From Flavobacteriales bacterium (lineage in GTDB: Bacteria > Bacteroidota > Bacteroidia > Flavobacteriales_D > Sanyastnellaceae), in the NCBI GenBank assembly GCA_019694805.1, contig JAIBBG010000002.1, forward strand, positions 62,001 to 126,000: a stretch of 64,000 bases of DNA, written 5' to 3'. A program made the position numbers and the translations under genes. The notes under the pieces are model-generated. The model searched no databases, was not told the origin of the DNA, and saw only the letters and a program-made list of their open reading frames with translations. Each line of letters starts with the position of its first letter. Position 1 is the stretch's first letter. Below are positions 1 through 9,174 of this stretch, piece after piece.

Positions 1-19
1 TAACTGTAACCTTTGCCAT
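1..19 (-). CDS. Start of an unidentified gene, cut by the window edge
   Basis: On the minus strand an ATG at 19-17 opens a frame reading M-A-K-V-T-V and then leaves the window. It begins 8 nt after the stop codon of the TlpA-like gene, on the same strand, which is the spacing expected inside an operon. Six codons are too few to identify a product, and the ATG could be chance. Confidence 0.35.
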
Positions 20-27
20 GTCTTTTC

Positions 28-516
28 TTATTGTTTGAATCGGTTGATGATTTCTTCGTGGTTTTTCCAATCCACGGGATCAACTTGTTGTGATGTTATT
101 TTTTGATTGAGGAGAAAGTATGAAGTAGGAATGGTATAAATCCCTGCATCTTGTAAGGAGGGAATTTGCAGGAATAGGGCGTCATCCGGCATTTGTTTTC
201 TAAACGGCTGTATTCTGTTTTCCGGATCATCTGTAAGGAAAATGATTTGAATGCCTTCATCACGTAACGTAGACCATTCGGTACGAAGTTCATTCATTTC
301 CCGAATGCATGGACCACACCATGAGGCATAAAAATGAATCACGCATTTTTCTTTCATCATGGATCCAAGAGGAATGGTATTGCCGTCTTGTTGAGTCACC
401 ATCAATTCCGCAAAGTTGATTGCTGGTGCGCTACGGTATCTGAAGTGATAAAATGCCAATAAGCCGGCGATAATCACTACATAAGGCAGGTACTTTTTCA
501 AATGACTTCCCTTCAT
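28..516 (-). CDS. TlpA-like membrane-anchored thioredoxin-fold protein
   Basis: This is probably a periplasmic thiol-disulfide oxidoreductase of the TlpA/ResA type, which reduces or isomerises disulfides in exported proteins or apocytochromes. An N-terminal hydrophobic segment (about residues 10-23) works as an uncleaved anchor. The redox motif WCGPC follows (Cys67 and Cys70 counted from the ATG), and the cis-proline region is visible as IPTSYF. At 162 residues it is a minimal thioredoxin domain without the extra N-terminal domain of longer TlpA homologues. An in-frame GTG lies three codons upstream at 525; I prefer the ATG at 516. The DUF4412 gene ends 27 nt upstream, so the two are probably co-transcribed. 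The physiological substrate is unknown. Confidence 0.85.
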   Translation of the reverse strand: MKGSHLKKYLPYVVIIAGLLAFYHFRYRSAPAINFAELMVTQQDGNTIPLGSMMKEKCVIHFYASWCGPCIREMNELRTEWSTLRDEGIQIIFLTDDPENRIQPFRKQMPDDALFLQIPSLQDAGIYTIPTSYFLLNQKITSQQVDPVDWKNHEEIINRFKQ

Positions 517-543
517 TTCAATCACAAATGCAGCACTGAAATA

Positions 544-1209
544 TTACTTACCACCGAAATTCTTTTCAAATTCCTGTGAGGTCATTTTTTTATATCCCGT
601 GGGAATTGTAAACAGACTTTCATCCACTTTTTTCTCCTGAATTTCAGTAACGATAAAATGCATGTTGATGCCTTCAGTAGTAATGTTGTACTCCAGAGGC
701 ATTCCCGGATATTCATCCATCTCCGTATTCACATTTTGAATATCCTGAGCACACCATACTTCCATTTCAAGGGTGCCATCACTGGTCTTCATTGTAGCGA
801 TTACTTTTTCACATTTATGTCCGGCAATGGTTTTCGTCTGACCAGTTTTTTTAATCTGAGTTTCTACATTGTCCTGAGATTTTTTTTGTGCTTTGTATTC
901 ATCAAGCTTATAGGTTACCGCTGATTTTTCCCCCATCATATCAAGAAGCATGATGAATTCATTTTTGGAAGGATCAGACATCATGATCATGTTGCCTGTT
1001 ACCGGATTTGTCATTTCAGTTCTTGATCGTTCTCCTTTCACATCAATGCTGATGTTGCTTTCAAACATAGATTTCATACTCTCTAATTCAGCAGGAACTT
1101 CCAAGACCTCCATTTTCATGGTGAGATGTCCTTCGAAATTCTGAGCGTGGATGACAGTTTGACTTATGGTGATGATTGCGGCAAATAGGAATGCTATGAC
1201 TTTTTTCAT
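544..1209 (-). CDS. DUF4412-like exported protein
   Basis: A 221-residue exported protein. Residues 1-22 form a signal peptide ending in HAQ, followed by a beta-rich body containing an internal Met-rich stretch (NMIMMSDPSKNEF). The pattern of a Met-rich strand, a GHKCEKV-type loop and a C-terminal short helix resembles DUF4412, a periplasmic or outer-membrane-associated family of Bacteroidota with no established function and a LolA/LolB-like fold suggested for relatives. It lies 11 nt downstream of the E1 dehydrogenase gene and just upstream of the TlpA-like gene. Operon membership is likely, but a shared function with the dehydrogenase is not obvious. The family assignment is from pattern recognition only. 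Confidence 0.7.
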   Translation of the reverse strand: MKKVIAFLFAAIITISQTVIHAQNFEGHLTMKMEVLEVPAELESMKSMFESNISIDVKGERSRTEMTNPVTGNMIMMSDPSKNEFIMLLDMMGEKSAVTYKLDEYKAQKKSQDNVETQIKKTGQTKTIAGHKCEKVIATMKTSDGTLEMEVWCAQDIQNVNTEMDEYPGMPLEYNITTEGINMHFIVTEIQEKKVDESLFTIPTGYKKMTSQEFEKNFGGK

Positions 1210-1220
1210 GTTAGATATGA

Positions 1221-3296
1221 TTAGTATTTAAGTATATCTTGAATTTTTTGGAACACTTTTTCAGCGTTAGGCAGCATAGTGGATTCCAAAGTTGAATTCA
1301 ATGGAATAGCAGGCAAACATTCTGAACCGATGATGCTCACCGGCGCATCTAAATATTCAAAACACATTTCAGAAATTCGACCTGCAAGTGCTTGAGCAAA
1401 ACTGTTGGATGGAGCTTCTTCTGTAACCACGAGACAACGTCCACATTTTTTTACAGATTCAAATACCCTGTTCTCATCTAAAGGGACAATGGTTCTAAGG
1501 TCAATGATTTCGACCTGACCGGGCAATTCTTTGGCTGCACCCAACGCCCAATACACCCCCATACCATAAGTGATGACGGCAATTGATTGGTCTGAGGTAG
1601 CAGTGGTTACTTCGCGCGCTTTACCAAATGGTACCACATAATCTTCAGATGGTTCAATCGTCCTGGCTTCTTCCGTGCCTTTTACTTTACTCCAATACAA
1701 ACCTTTGTGTTCTAAGATCACAACAGGATTTGGATCATAAAATGCGGCTTTGAGCAAACCCTTTAGGTCAGCTCCAGTGGAAGGATAGGCCACTTTGATT
1801 CCACGGATATTGGCGAGGACACTTTCAACACTGCTGCTGTGATATGGTCCGCCACTGCCATAGGCCCCAATCGGAACACGCACCACAGCGCTAACAGGCC
1901 ATTTACCATTGCTCAGGTAATAACTGCGACTGGCTTCGGTGAACAATTGATTCAAACCTGGCCAGATATAATCTGCAAATTGAACTTCAACAATGGGTTT
2001 AAGCCCTGCTGCACTCATACCAACGGTGCTGCCAATGATAAAGGCTTCTTGTATCGGAGTGTTAAATACTCTGTCGTCACCAAATTTTTCAGCCAGTGTT
2101 GCCGCTTCACGAAAAACACCGCCAAGTCTTTTACCTACATCCTGGCCGTATAGCAGTGCTTCAGGATGTTTAGCTAAAATTTCTTGCATCGCAAACAGTG
2201 CAGAATCTACCATCACCGTCGGTTCTTTTCCGGCTGGTTCCCGTTCTCCTCTTTCTTCTGTGATCGGCGTAGGAGCATAGTCATATAAAAATAAATCAGA
2301 TGGACGTGGATCTTCGGCGTTTGTCGCACGCAGATAGGCTAATTCTACATCCGCTCTGGAATCTCCAGTGATTTTTTCCAATTCACCTTCTGCAAATCCG
2401 AGTGATTTAAGTTGTTTGGTGAATTTTGGCAATGGATCTCTTTTTTGAGCACTTTCCAAATCATCTCTGTACCATTCACGCCTTACACCTGATGTGTGGT
2501 GACCGAGTAGTGGAACTTTACAATGAACCAACCACGGTCTTCTGTTCTTTCTAACATCCTGAACAACTTCATCAATCGCATTGTAACACTCGATAAAATC
2601 TGTTCCATCAAGTGTTTTTACACGAATACCGGGAAAGGCTTTGGCAAATGTGGTAGCGTCTCCAAAACGGATTTCTGAAGAATGAGCGCTGATATCCCAT
2701 TCATTATCCTGAACGAAATAAATGATTGGAAGCTTCTTCAATGATGCCATATGAAAGGCTTCACTGACTTCTCCTTCGGTCATGGCCGCATCACCAATGG
2801 AACATACAACGATGGCGCCTTTTTCGTTTTCAGCGGCAATGCCTTGTGATTCTTTATACTGGATACCCATAGCAATGCCGGTGGTCGGTATAGCTTGCAT
2901 ACCGGTTGCCGAGCTTTGATGCGGGATTTTGGGCATATCATCTCTGCGAAGTGCTGGGTGCGAATAATAAGTTCTGCCACCACTGAAGGGGTCATCACGC
3001 TTGGCCATCAATTGAAGCATCAATTCATAAGGCTGCATGCCGATGGCAAGCAGGATGCTATCATCTCGATAATAAGCGCTCAGAAAATCGCAGGGTTTTA
3101 GTTGAAGTCCAAGCGCCAATTGACATGCTTCATGGCCACGAGATGTTGCATGGACATATTTAGCCGTGATTTTGGCGTTTTCTTCATAAATGTCTGCCAT
3201 ACTGCGGGCAGTGGTCATCAACCTGTAAGCTCTCAGCAAGGTATCACTGCTCAATGCCGGAGCATGACTTGTTTCTGTTTTCTCCAATGTAGGCAT
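1221..3296 (-). CDS. 2-oxo acid dehydrogenase E1, fused alpha and beta subunits (copy 1)
   Basis: Thiamine-diphosphate-dependent E1 component of a branched-chain 2-oxo acid or pyruvate-type dehydrogenase complex, decarboxylating the 2-oxo acid and passing the acyl group to a lipoyl E2. The E1-alpha half is about residues 1-350 and the E1-beta half about 365-691. The ThDP/Mg site is a variant of GDG-x(n)-NN, reading GDA at 168-170 and DN at 197-198. The beta half carries the usual EVQFADYIWPGLNQ and GAYGSGGPYHSSS blocks. Fused E1 proteins of about 660-700 residues are normal in Bacteroidota. No E2 or E3 gene is adjacent. A second fused E1 lies at 22635-24650 and keeps the canonical GDG...NN. 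The gene is divergent from dapF with 121 nt between starts. Confidence 0.88.
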   Translation of the reverse strand: MPTLEKTETSHAPALSSDTLLRAYRLMTTARSMADIYEENAKITAKYVHATSRGHEACQLALGLQLKPCDFLSAYYRDDSILLAIGMQPYELMLQLMAKRDDPFSGGRTYYSHPALRRDDMPKIPHQSSATGMQAIPTTGIAMGIQYKESQGIAAENEKGAIVVCSIGDAAMTEGEVSEAFHMASLKKLPIIYFVQDNEWDISAHSSEIRFGDATTFAKAFPGIRVKTLDGTDFIECYNAIDEVVQDVRKNRRPWLVHCKVPLLGHHTSGVRREWYRDDLESAQKRDPLPKFTKQLKSLGFAEGELEKITGDSRADVELAYLRATNAEDPRPSDLFLYDYAPTPITEERGEREPAGKEPTVMVDSALFAMQEILAKHPEALLYGQDVGKRLGGVFREAATLAEKFGDDRVFNTPIQEAFIIGSTVGMSAAGLKPIVEVQFADYIWPGLNQLFTEASRSYYLSNGKWPVSAVVRVPIGAYGSGGPYHSSSVESVLANIRGIKVAYPSTGADLKGLLKAAFYDPNPVVILEHKGLYWSKVKGTEEARTIEPSEDYVVPFGKAREVTTATSDQSIAVITYGMGVYWALGAAKELPGQVEIIDLRTIVPLDENRVFESVKKCGRCLVVTEEAPSNSFAQALAGRISEMCFEYLDAPVSIIGSECLPAIPLNSTLESTMLPNAEKVFQKIQDILKY

Positions 3297-3417
3297 GTTT
3301 CAAACAAATGCAGCGCGCAAGTTAACTCTGCAGAAGGCTTTGAACCGTATTTTGAGGAAAATATGGTGGGTTTCTTTTTTCGGCCTCAGGTCGAATCCGG
3401 TTAAATTGCACCCGTCT

Positions 3418-4188
3418 ATGCACTTGCGATTCAGGAAATATCAAGGAACCGGTAATGATTTCGTCATGATCGATAACCGTGATGGTCTTGTAAAATTGAC
3501 CCCTGATCAAATCATCCACATCTGTGACAGAAAATTCGGCATTGGAAGCGATGGCGTCATTCTATTGCAAAGAGCTGAAGGTGTAGATTTCGAAATGAAT
3601 TTTTACAATCCGGATGCATCACAAAGTTTTTGTGGTAATGGCAGTCGTTGCGTTGTCCTTTTCGCTCATGATCTTGGGTTGGTGAATAATTCCGGAACAT
3701 TTCGTGCCATCGATGGTATTCACGAATTTTCTCTAAATGATGATTCCATTGCCATTCACATGAAAGACATTGAAGGTATTTCAATGGATGGTGATGCTTA
3801 TGTAATCAATACTGGATCCCCGCACTATATCAGCTATATGCGTGAATTGGATCAATTGGATATTCTTCCTGAAGCCAGAAAGGTGCGTTATCATGAGAAG
3901 TACAAGCCCGGAGGCATCAATGTGAATTACATCGAAGAGCATGGCGATGGTATCCAAATGCGCACCTATGAGAGGGGTGTGGAGGACGAAACACTAAGTT
4001 GCGGCACTGGTGTGACTGCTGCTGCATTGAGTTTTGCCTACAGAAACCCGGGAAGAAAGAGCGTGAATGTTACCACCCGCGGTGGTTCTTTAATGGTAAC
4101 CTATACACAACATGATCCGGAAAGATTCTCCAACATTTGGTTGAGCGGTCCGGCAGAATTTGTTTTTTCAGGAGAAATCAATCTATGA
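3418..4188 (+). CDS. dapF: Diaminopimelate epimerase
   Basis: Converts LL- to meso-diaminopimelate for lysine and peptidoglycan synthesis in the cytoplasm. The two catalytic cysteines are both present in their family motifs: Cys72 in CGNGSRC and Cys195 in SCGTGVTAAA. The N-terminal Q-G-T-G-N-D-F signature is also intact. At 256 residues it is close to the usual length. The frame is open further upstream to 3295, but that extension overlaps the start of the divergent E1 gene and has no family similarity, so the ATG at 3418 is preferred. The stop codon overlaps the start of the next gene in an ATGA, indicating translational coupling to the DUF4105 gene. Confidence 0.95.
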   Translation: MHLRFRKYQGTGNDFVMIDNRDGLVKLTPDQIIHICDRKFGIGSDGVILLQRAEGVDFEMNFYNPDASQSFCGNGSRCVVLFAHDLGLVNNSGTFRAIDGIHEFSLNDDSIAIHMKDIEGISMDGDAYVINTGSPHYISYMRELDQLDILPEARKVRYHEKYKPGGINVNYIEEHGDGIQMRTYERGVEDETLSCGTGVTAAALSFAYRNPGRKSVNVTTRGGSLMVTYTQHDPERFSNIWLSGPAEFVFSGEINL

Positions 4189-5459
4189 CCAATATTTTTA
4201 GAAAATTCTTGCTTCAGTTTGGGTTATCGTTTTTAGTAACGTTCATTTTGTCCGTGAATATTTTCATGGCCCACGCTTCTGAATATCAGGTATCGCCCGG
4301 GTCGAAAATGTCCATCATCACTTGCACACCAGGTTCGGATTTATACAGTTTGTTCGGCCATACTGCTATCCGATTTCAAGATACGGTCAATGGAAAATAC
4401 CTTGATTTGGTTTACAATTATGGCACTTTCATTTTTGATGAAGATTTTTATGTGAAGTTCACCCGGGGTAAACTCGACTATGTGTTGAGTCGCGAAAAAT
4501 TCGGAGAATTCCAGCAAGAGTATATCATGACTGGAAGGGGTATCTACGAACAGGATCTCATGCTTTCTCAAGATGAAAGACAAAAGTTATTTGATTTGTT
4601 GGAGGAGAATGCTGCGCCTGAAAACAGAACATACCGATACGATTTCTTCTATGACAATTGTGCCACCAGAGTTCGCGATGCCATCATCCGTGCTACAACG
4701 GGCAATTCACAACCGGATGGACTGGGTTATGTATTTGTTCCCCAAAGTCAACTTGAATCCAACAGCAGGATCAATTTCTCTTATGTATATCCACAGGAAT
4801 TCACCTTTAGACATGCGATTCAGAATTATCTGCAGTATCAACCATGGAGTGATTTTGGTATCGACCTCGCATTGGGCATGCCATGCGATCGGGTGATGGA
4901 GAAGAATCAATGTATGTTCCTGCCCGATAGCTTGATGCGTGATTTCAATTATGCCATTTATCAGAACGCACAACTCACAGCCCGTACAAATGAAATCCTT
5001 CCACAGGAATACGAGCCGGCGAATGATACTTTGTTTACTCCGCTCATTGTTATGGCTATCGTTTTGGCTGTTCACATGGTGTTTCTTTTATTCATAGAGA
5101 AAAAAAGAAAAATTTCTCTTTCATCGAGATTCATTTTTCTAGTAACGGGATTGTTAGGATTGCTCATCGTGTTTTTGTGGTTTTTTACTGATCACCAAGC
5201 CACAAAATGGAATCTGAATATTTTATGGGCCAACCCACTCAATATTTTGCTCGCATTTCTACCAACAAAAAAATACGCTGGCTTTTGGTTAAAATGGTTG
5301 AATATTTATTTCTATGTGATGGTTGCTATGCTATTATTGTGGTTCGTGTTGCCACAAACAATGCACCCGGCAATCATTCCACTTACAGTGGCCGTGCTTG
5401 CTAGCATCATGAAAATTATCCGACCTCGTTTTTTAGGGTATAAAACACCAATGATGTAG
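4185..5459 (+). CDS. DUF4105 membrane protein (Lnb-type N-terminal domain)
   Basis: A 424-residue envelope protein. A signal or anchor segment (about residues 5-30) leads into a periplasmic DUF4105 domain, recognised by LFGHTAIR and YDNCATR. These supply the conserved His and Cys of a fold related to papain-like and NlpC-like enzymes. Four or more hydrophobic helices fill residues about 285-420. Relatives are loosely called lipoprotein N-acyltransferase Lnb N-terminal domain proteins; an enzymatic role here is inference. The start is set by the ATGA overlap with dapF. The stop overlaps the GTG of the next gene by one base, so dapF, this gene and the lipoprotein look like one coupled unit. Confidence 0.82.
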   Translation: MTNIFRKFLLQFGLSFLVTFILSVNIFMAHASEYQVSPGSKMSIITCTPGSDLYSLFGHTAIRFQDTVNGKYLDLVYNYGTFIFDEDFYVKFTRGKLDYVLSREKFGEFQQEYIMTGRGIYEQDLMLSQDERQKLFDLLEENAAPENRTYRYDFFYDNCATRVRDAIIRATTGNSQPDGLGYVFVPQSQLESNSRINFSYVYPQEFTFRHAIQNYLQYQPWSDFGIDLALGMPCDRVMEKNQCMFLPDSLMRDFNYAIYQNAQLTARTNEILPQEYEPANDTLFTPLIVMAIVLAVHMVFLLFIEKKRKISLSSRFIFLVTGLLGLLIVFLWFFTDHQATKWNLNILWANPLNILLAFLPTKKYAGFWLKWLNIYFYVMVAMLLLWFVLPQTMHPAIIPLTVAVLASIMKIIRPRFLGYKTPMM

Positions 5460-7054
5460 TGAAAAAAATGCAAATCAGGTTTTTGAAATATGTAGCGTTT
5501 TTTCTATTGACCAACATGATACTCTCAGGTTGTCAAAAGGTAGAAAATACATCTTGGGACAGTGACCTTGTTGTGCCTTTAGCTTTTGGTCGAATCGATA
5601 TAGGTGATATCGTTCCGGATTCTCTCATTGTTGCAGATGAAAATCAATTGTGGCATTTGATCTTGAATGAAAATCTTACTGATTTTGATCTTGATTCACT
5701 GGTGAGTATGCCAGACACCGTGATCAGGGAGAGTTTTGTTGTCCCAATAGTAGGAGGTCCATTTCCCATTCCCAATGGTCAGGAAATCATCAACGAAGAA
5801 GAAAATAATTTAATTCGGGTGAATGATGTCGAATTGCGGGAGATCAGAGTTCAATCTGGTTTTCTTGAATACAGTATCAAAAGCTACATCGATGGATATC
5901 TTACATGTACCTATGAAATTCCTGGGGTCATGAATAACAATCAGGGCGTTTTGATTGAAACCACAACCGAGCCATCCACCGGTGATATTCCTTATACGCA
6001 CTTTGGTTCGATTGACCTTTCAGGTTACACCTTTGATCTCACCGGTGAAACCGGATTTATGTTCAACAGACTATACACGCATCTCACCATCAGCACTGCG
6101 GTGGATGCTCCTACACAGGCCATGATCAGTGGCAATGACAGCGTAGTGGTAGAATTGAAATTTGTTGATCCTGTGATCAGTTATGCAAGAGGTTATTTCG
6201 GAGAACAACATTATGTTTTGGATGAAAGTGTAGATTTCAGTGAGGATGTCAATTTTCCAACCGGAATATTGAATCTCGAAAATGTCAGGATGAATTTGAA
6301 TCTTACGAATTATGTGGGAGCTGATGCAAGGATCCAATTCAATTCATTGTTCGACTTCAATTCTACTACGAACAATCAGGTTGAACTTGCACATAGTCCG
6401 CTATATCAACCCATCAATCTTACCAGGGCATTTGATCAATCTGGCAGCATTATTCCCACAAGCATTGCCTTTGAGATGAATGAAACCAATAGCAACATTG
6501 ATGCTTTTATAGAGAATCTTCCCAATCTCATTCATCTCGATGCCGATGTGACCATCAATCCTCTCGGTGATATTTCTGATGGAAATGATTTTATCTACAC
6601 CGCAAATACTTTGGATGCTGAAATGAATCTCGATATTCCACTCAATGTTGGAATGCATCAAATTCAATTTGTGGATACACTCGATATAGGTTCATCCGTT
6701 GAACTTTCTGCCGATGGACATCTTTATTTGAATGTAGATAACTGGTTTCCATTTACAGCAACTTGTGATGCCTATCTGATCAATGAACAAGGATATTTGT
6801 TGGATATGTTATGTAAAAACCAGAGTATTGAAGCAGCTACGGAAACCAATGTTCCTGGTACAACCATTCCAACTCATTCAACCATTGATATTGCAGTAGA
6901 TGATCAAGTGATCACATCATTCACTCCCGAACATAAAATTGTGATCAGACTTACATTAAACACACCTGATGTGAATGTACCGAGTGGTTTGTATACTTCG
7001 TATAAAATGGAGTTTCAGGTTGTCACGGATGGTACAATAACTCTTGATTATTGA
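5459..7054 (+). CDS. Large predicted lipoprotein of unknown function
   Basis: I do not recognise the family. The N-terminus is a lipoprotein signal with lipobox LSGC, followed by about 500 residues rich in beta-strand and Asn/Asp/Thr/Ile, without long helices. This suggests an extended beta-sandwich protein on the outer membrane. Start choice: GTG at 5459 overlaps the preceding stop (TAGTG), and ATG at 5468 is an alternative three codons later. The next gene, encoding a probable outer-membrane beta-barrel, starts one base after this stop, so the two are probably made together and may form an outer-membrane pair. That partnership is inferred from gene order only. Confidence 0.75.
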   Translation: MKKMQIRFLKYVAFFLLTNMILSGCQKVENTSWDSDLVVPLAFGRIDIGDIVPDSLIVADENQLWHLILNENLTDFDLDSLVSMPDTVIRESFVVPIVGGPFPIPNGQEIINEEENNLIRVNDVELREIRVQSGFLEYSIKSYIDGYLTCTYEIPGVMNNNQGVLIETTTEPSTGDIPYTHFGSIDLSGYTFDLTGETGFMFNRLYTHLTISTAVDAPTQAMISGNDSVVVELKFVDPVISYARGYFGEQHYVLDESVDFSEDVNFPTGILNLENVRMNLNLTNYVGADARIQFNSLFDFNSTTNNQVELAHSPLYQPINLTRAFDQSGSIIPTSIAFEMNETNSNIDAFIENLPNLIHLDADVTINPLGDISDGNDFIYTANTLDAEMNLDIPLNVGMHQIQFVDTLDIGSSVELSADGHLYLNVDNWFPFTATCDAYLINEQGYLLDMLCKNQSIEAATETNVPGTTIPTHSTIDIAVDDQVITSFTPEHKIVIRLTLNTPDVNVPSGLYTSYKMEFQVVTDGTITLDY

Positions 7055-7055
7055 G

Positions 7056-8333
7056 ATGAGATTCTGCCATCATATTCACAACATCGCCTCAAGGAAAACC
7101 TTGATGCTGATTGTCATATCGATGCTGTGTGTAGTAAATGGTCAAGCTCAAACGCCATCAATTTTACTTTTATCTCCTGACTCTGCCTATAAAACCAAAG
7201 ACGGTTTGTTTATGCTCCATGCTGATGGGGCAATAGGCTCGAATGTCTTAGACAATCGATTCATGAAGAAATCCTTTTTCGGTGGACATATCGATAGGAC
7301 GCATATTGCCAATCTGAAAGATGATATGCGTGATCAAAATCGTGCAGGCTTTTTTCTGAATGGCGGATTGGATGTACTTAACTTTCGGGACACGATTTTC
7401 AATCATCCACACTGGGGCATTCGGGTTGGTGTGAGCACCAATTATCATGCTTCGATGAGTTTCGGTCGTGATCTGTTTTCATTGATTTATCAAGGAAACA
7501 ATCAGTTTAGAAATGACACAGCAAACCTAGGCCCGTTGTATTATCAATTTCAATCGTGGCAAAAGATTGGCCTGGGTTTTTTCAATAAGCATACTTTGAG
7601 TTCATTGAGTATTTCACTCGTGGAAGGTCAATCATATCAATCACTCATGTTATCGGATGCTGGTTTGTATACCAGTCCATCGGGTGATAGTCTCGCTCTT
7701 TATTATCAAGGTGATTATTGGAGGTCGGATACTACCAAAACCGGTCCGATGAATGGAAGTGGGATGGGGGCTGCTTTAGATTTGGAATACAATTTACCAT
7801 TGGCTGATCATCAAGGTGTCATCAGCATTGCTGTTTATGACGCTGGATTCATGATATGGAATCGTATGAGTGAGCACTTTGAATTCGATTCACTCACCAC
7901 ATGGAAAGGTGTGGATGCCAACGATATTTTTTCACTTGCCGGAGATTCGCTCGACCTCCCTGCATTGACAGACACGCTTGAGTATGCGGTGAATAAGAGT
8001 GTTTATGTTGCTCCGCTTCCCATGTCGATTCATTTGCGTTATGTGCGTCATTTTGGTCGTGGTAATTTTTATGAAGCCGGCTTAAGTATGTGGCCCAATA
8101 AAGCATCCGTACCTCGTGTGCATGCGGGATTGACACATTTTATTCACCAGAATCTTTTTGTGAGTGAAAGAATAACTTATGGTGGCTATAGTCGATTTGG
8201 ACTTGGCGCCGAAATAAGTTGGATGCCTTGTGGAACGTGGCTATTCAGATTGGGAACCCATCACATTGGCGGATTTACATCAGGAAGAGCTTACGGAAGA
8301 GATCTATATTTTACGTTGGCTAAATCGTTTTAA
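7056..8333 (+). CDS. DUF5723-like outer-membrane protein
   Basis: A 425-residue protein with a signal peptide (cleavage near GQAQ, about residue 32) and a repeating pattern of amphipathic beta-strands ending in an aromatic terminal residue (YFTLAKSF). This is typical of outer-membrane beta-barrels. The layout resembles DUF5723, a Bacteroidota family of unknown function; I am moderately sure of that. Translation could in principle begin at TTG 7044 inside the preceding gene, but ATG 7056 directly after the TGA gives a normal signal peptide and is preferred. It follows the lipoprotein gene without a gap and precedes kdsA by 15 nt. Confidence 0.72.
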   Translation: MRFCHHIHNIASRKTLMLIVISMLCVVNGQAQTPSILLLSPDSAYKTKDGLFMLHADGAIGSNVLDNRFMKKSFFGGHIDRTHIANLKDDMRDQNRAGFFLNGGLDVLNFRDTIFNHPHWGIRVGVSTNYHASMSFGRDLFSLIYQGNNQFRNDTANLGPLYYQFQSWQKIGLGFFNKHTLSSLSISLVEGQSYQSLMLSDAGLYTSPSGDSLALYYQGDYWRSDTTKTGPMNGSGMGAALDLEYNLPLADHQGVISIAVYDAGFMIWNRMSEHFEFDSLTTWKGVDANDIFSLAGDSLDLPALTDTLEYAVNKSVYVAPLPMSIHLRYVRHFGRGNFYEAGLSMWPNKASVPRVHAGLTHFIHQNLFVSERITYGGYSRFGLGAEISWMPCGTWLFRLGTHHIGGFTSGRAYGRDLYFTLAKSF

Positions 8334-8348
8334 ACAGAAAGGACAAAC

Positions 8349-9152
8349 ATGAATTTTCCCCATCCAAGAAATACCCAAAGCGGTAACTTTTTTCTGCTTG
8401 CAGGCCCATGTGTAGTAGAGAGTGAAGCACTCGTGATGGAAGTCGCAGAAAAAGTTTTTGAAATGACCAGTCGCTTACAAATCCCTTATGTGTTTAAGTC
8501 ATCATATCGCAAGGCAAATCGCTCACGGAGTGATAGTTTCACTGGCATAGGAGATGAGAAGGCGTTGGAAATTCTCGCCAGGGTGAAAGAGAAATTTGAT
8601 GTACCTGTGGTTACAGACATACATACTGCTGGTGAAGCTGCGCTCGCTGCGCAATATGTTGATGTATTGCAAATCCCCGCCTTCTTATGCAGACAAACGG
8701 ATTTGTTGCAAGCGGCTGGCGAGACCGGGAAATATGTCAACGTGAAGAAGGGCCAATTTCTTTCACCTGAAAGTATGGAGCACGCAGTGCGTAAAGTGAA
8801 GGAAACAGGCAATGACAATGTTTGGCTCACCGAACGAGGAACCACTTTTGGTTATCAGGATTTGGTAGTTGATTTTCGTGGAATTCCTGTGATGAAACAA
8901 TTTGCACCTGCAATCATGGACTGCACCCACAGTTTGCAACAACCCAATCAATCGAGCGGAGTTACTGGAGGTAGACCGGATATGATTGAGACCATCGCGA
9001 AAGCTGCCATAGCTGTAGGCGCTGATGGTTTATTCATTGAAACCCATCCCAACCCGGCTATTGCAAAAAGCGATGGCGCAAACATGTTAAGACTAGACCT
9101 TCTCGAAGGCATGCTCGAAAAACTGGTGAGGATTCGAAAGGCGATAGGATAA
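8349..9152 (+). CDS. kdsA: 3-deoxy-8-phosphooctulonate synthase
   Basis: Condenses phosphoenolpyruvate with arabinose 5-phosphate to Kdo-8-phosphate, the committed step to the Kdo of lipopolysaccharide. The 267-residue TIM-barrel is clearly of the KdsA family: LAGPCVVES at the N-terminus, KSSYRKANRS, TDIH, QIPAFLCRQTDLL, the KKGQF loop, and the C-terminal ETHPNP block. Length is normal. The upstream genes are envelope proteins on the same strand with 15 nt spacing, so it may be transcribed with them, which fits an outer-membrane theme. The start ATG gives the usual short N-terminus before the first strand. Confidence 0.95.
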   Translation: MNFPHPRNTQSGNFFLLAGPCVVESEALVMEVAEKVFEMTSRLQIPYVFKSSYRKANRSRSDSFTGIGDEKALEILARVKEKFDVPVVTDIHTAGEAALAAQYVDVLQIPAFLCRQTDLLQAAGETGKYVNVKKGQFLSPESMEHAVRKVKETGNDNVWLTERGTTFGYQDLVVDFRGIPVMKQFAPAIMDCTHSLQQPNQSSGVTGGRPDMIETIAKAAIAVGADGLFIETHPNPAIAKSDGANMLRLDLLEGMLEKLVRIRKAIG

Positions 9153-9174
9153 TATTTCCATGGAGATTAGAACA

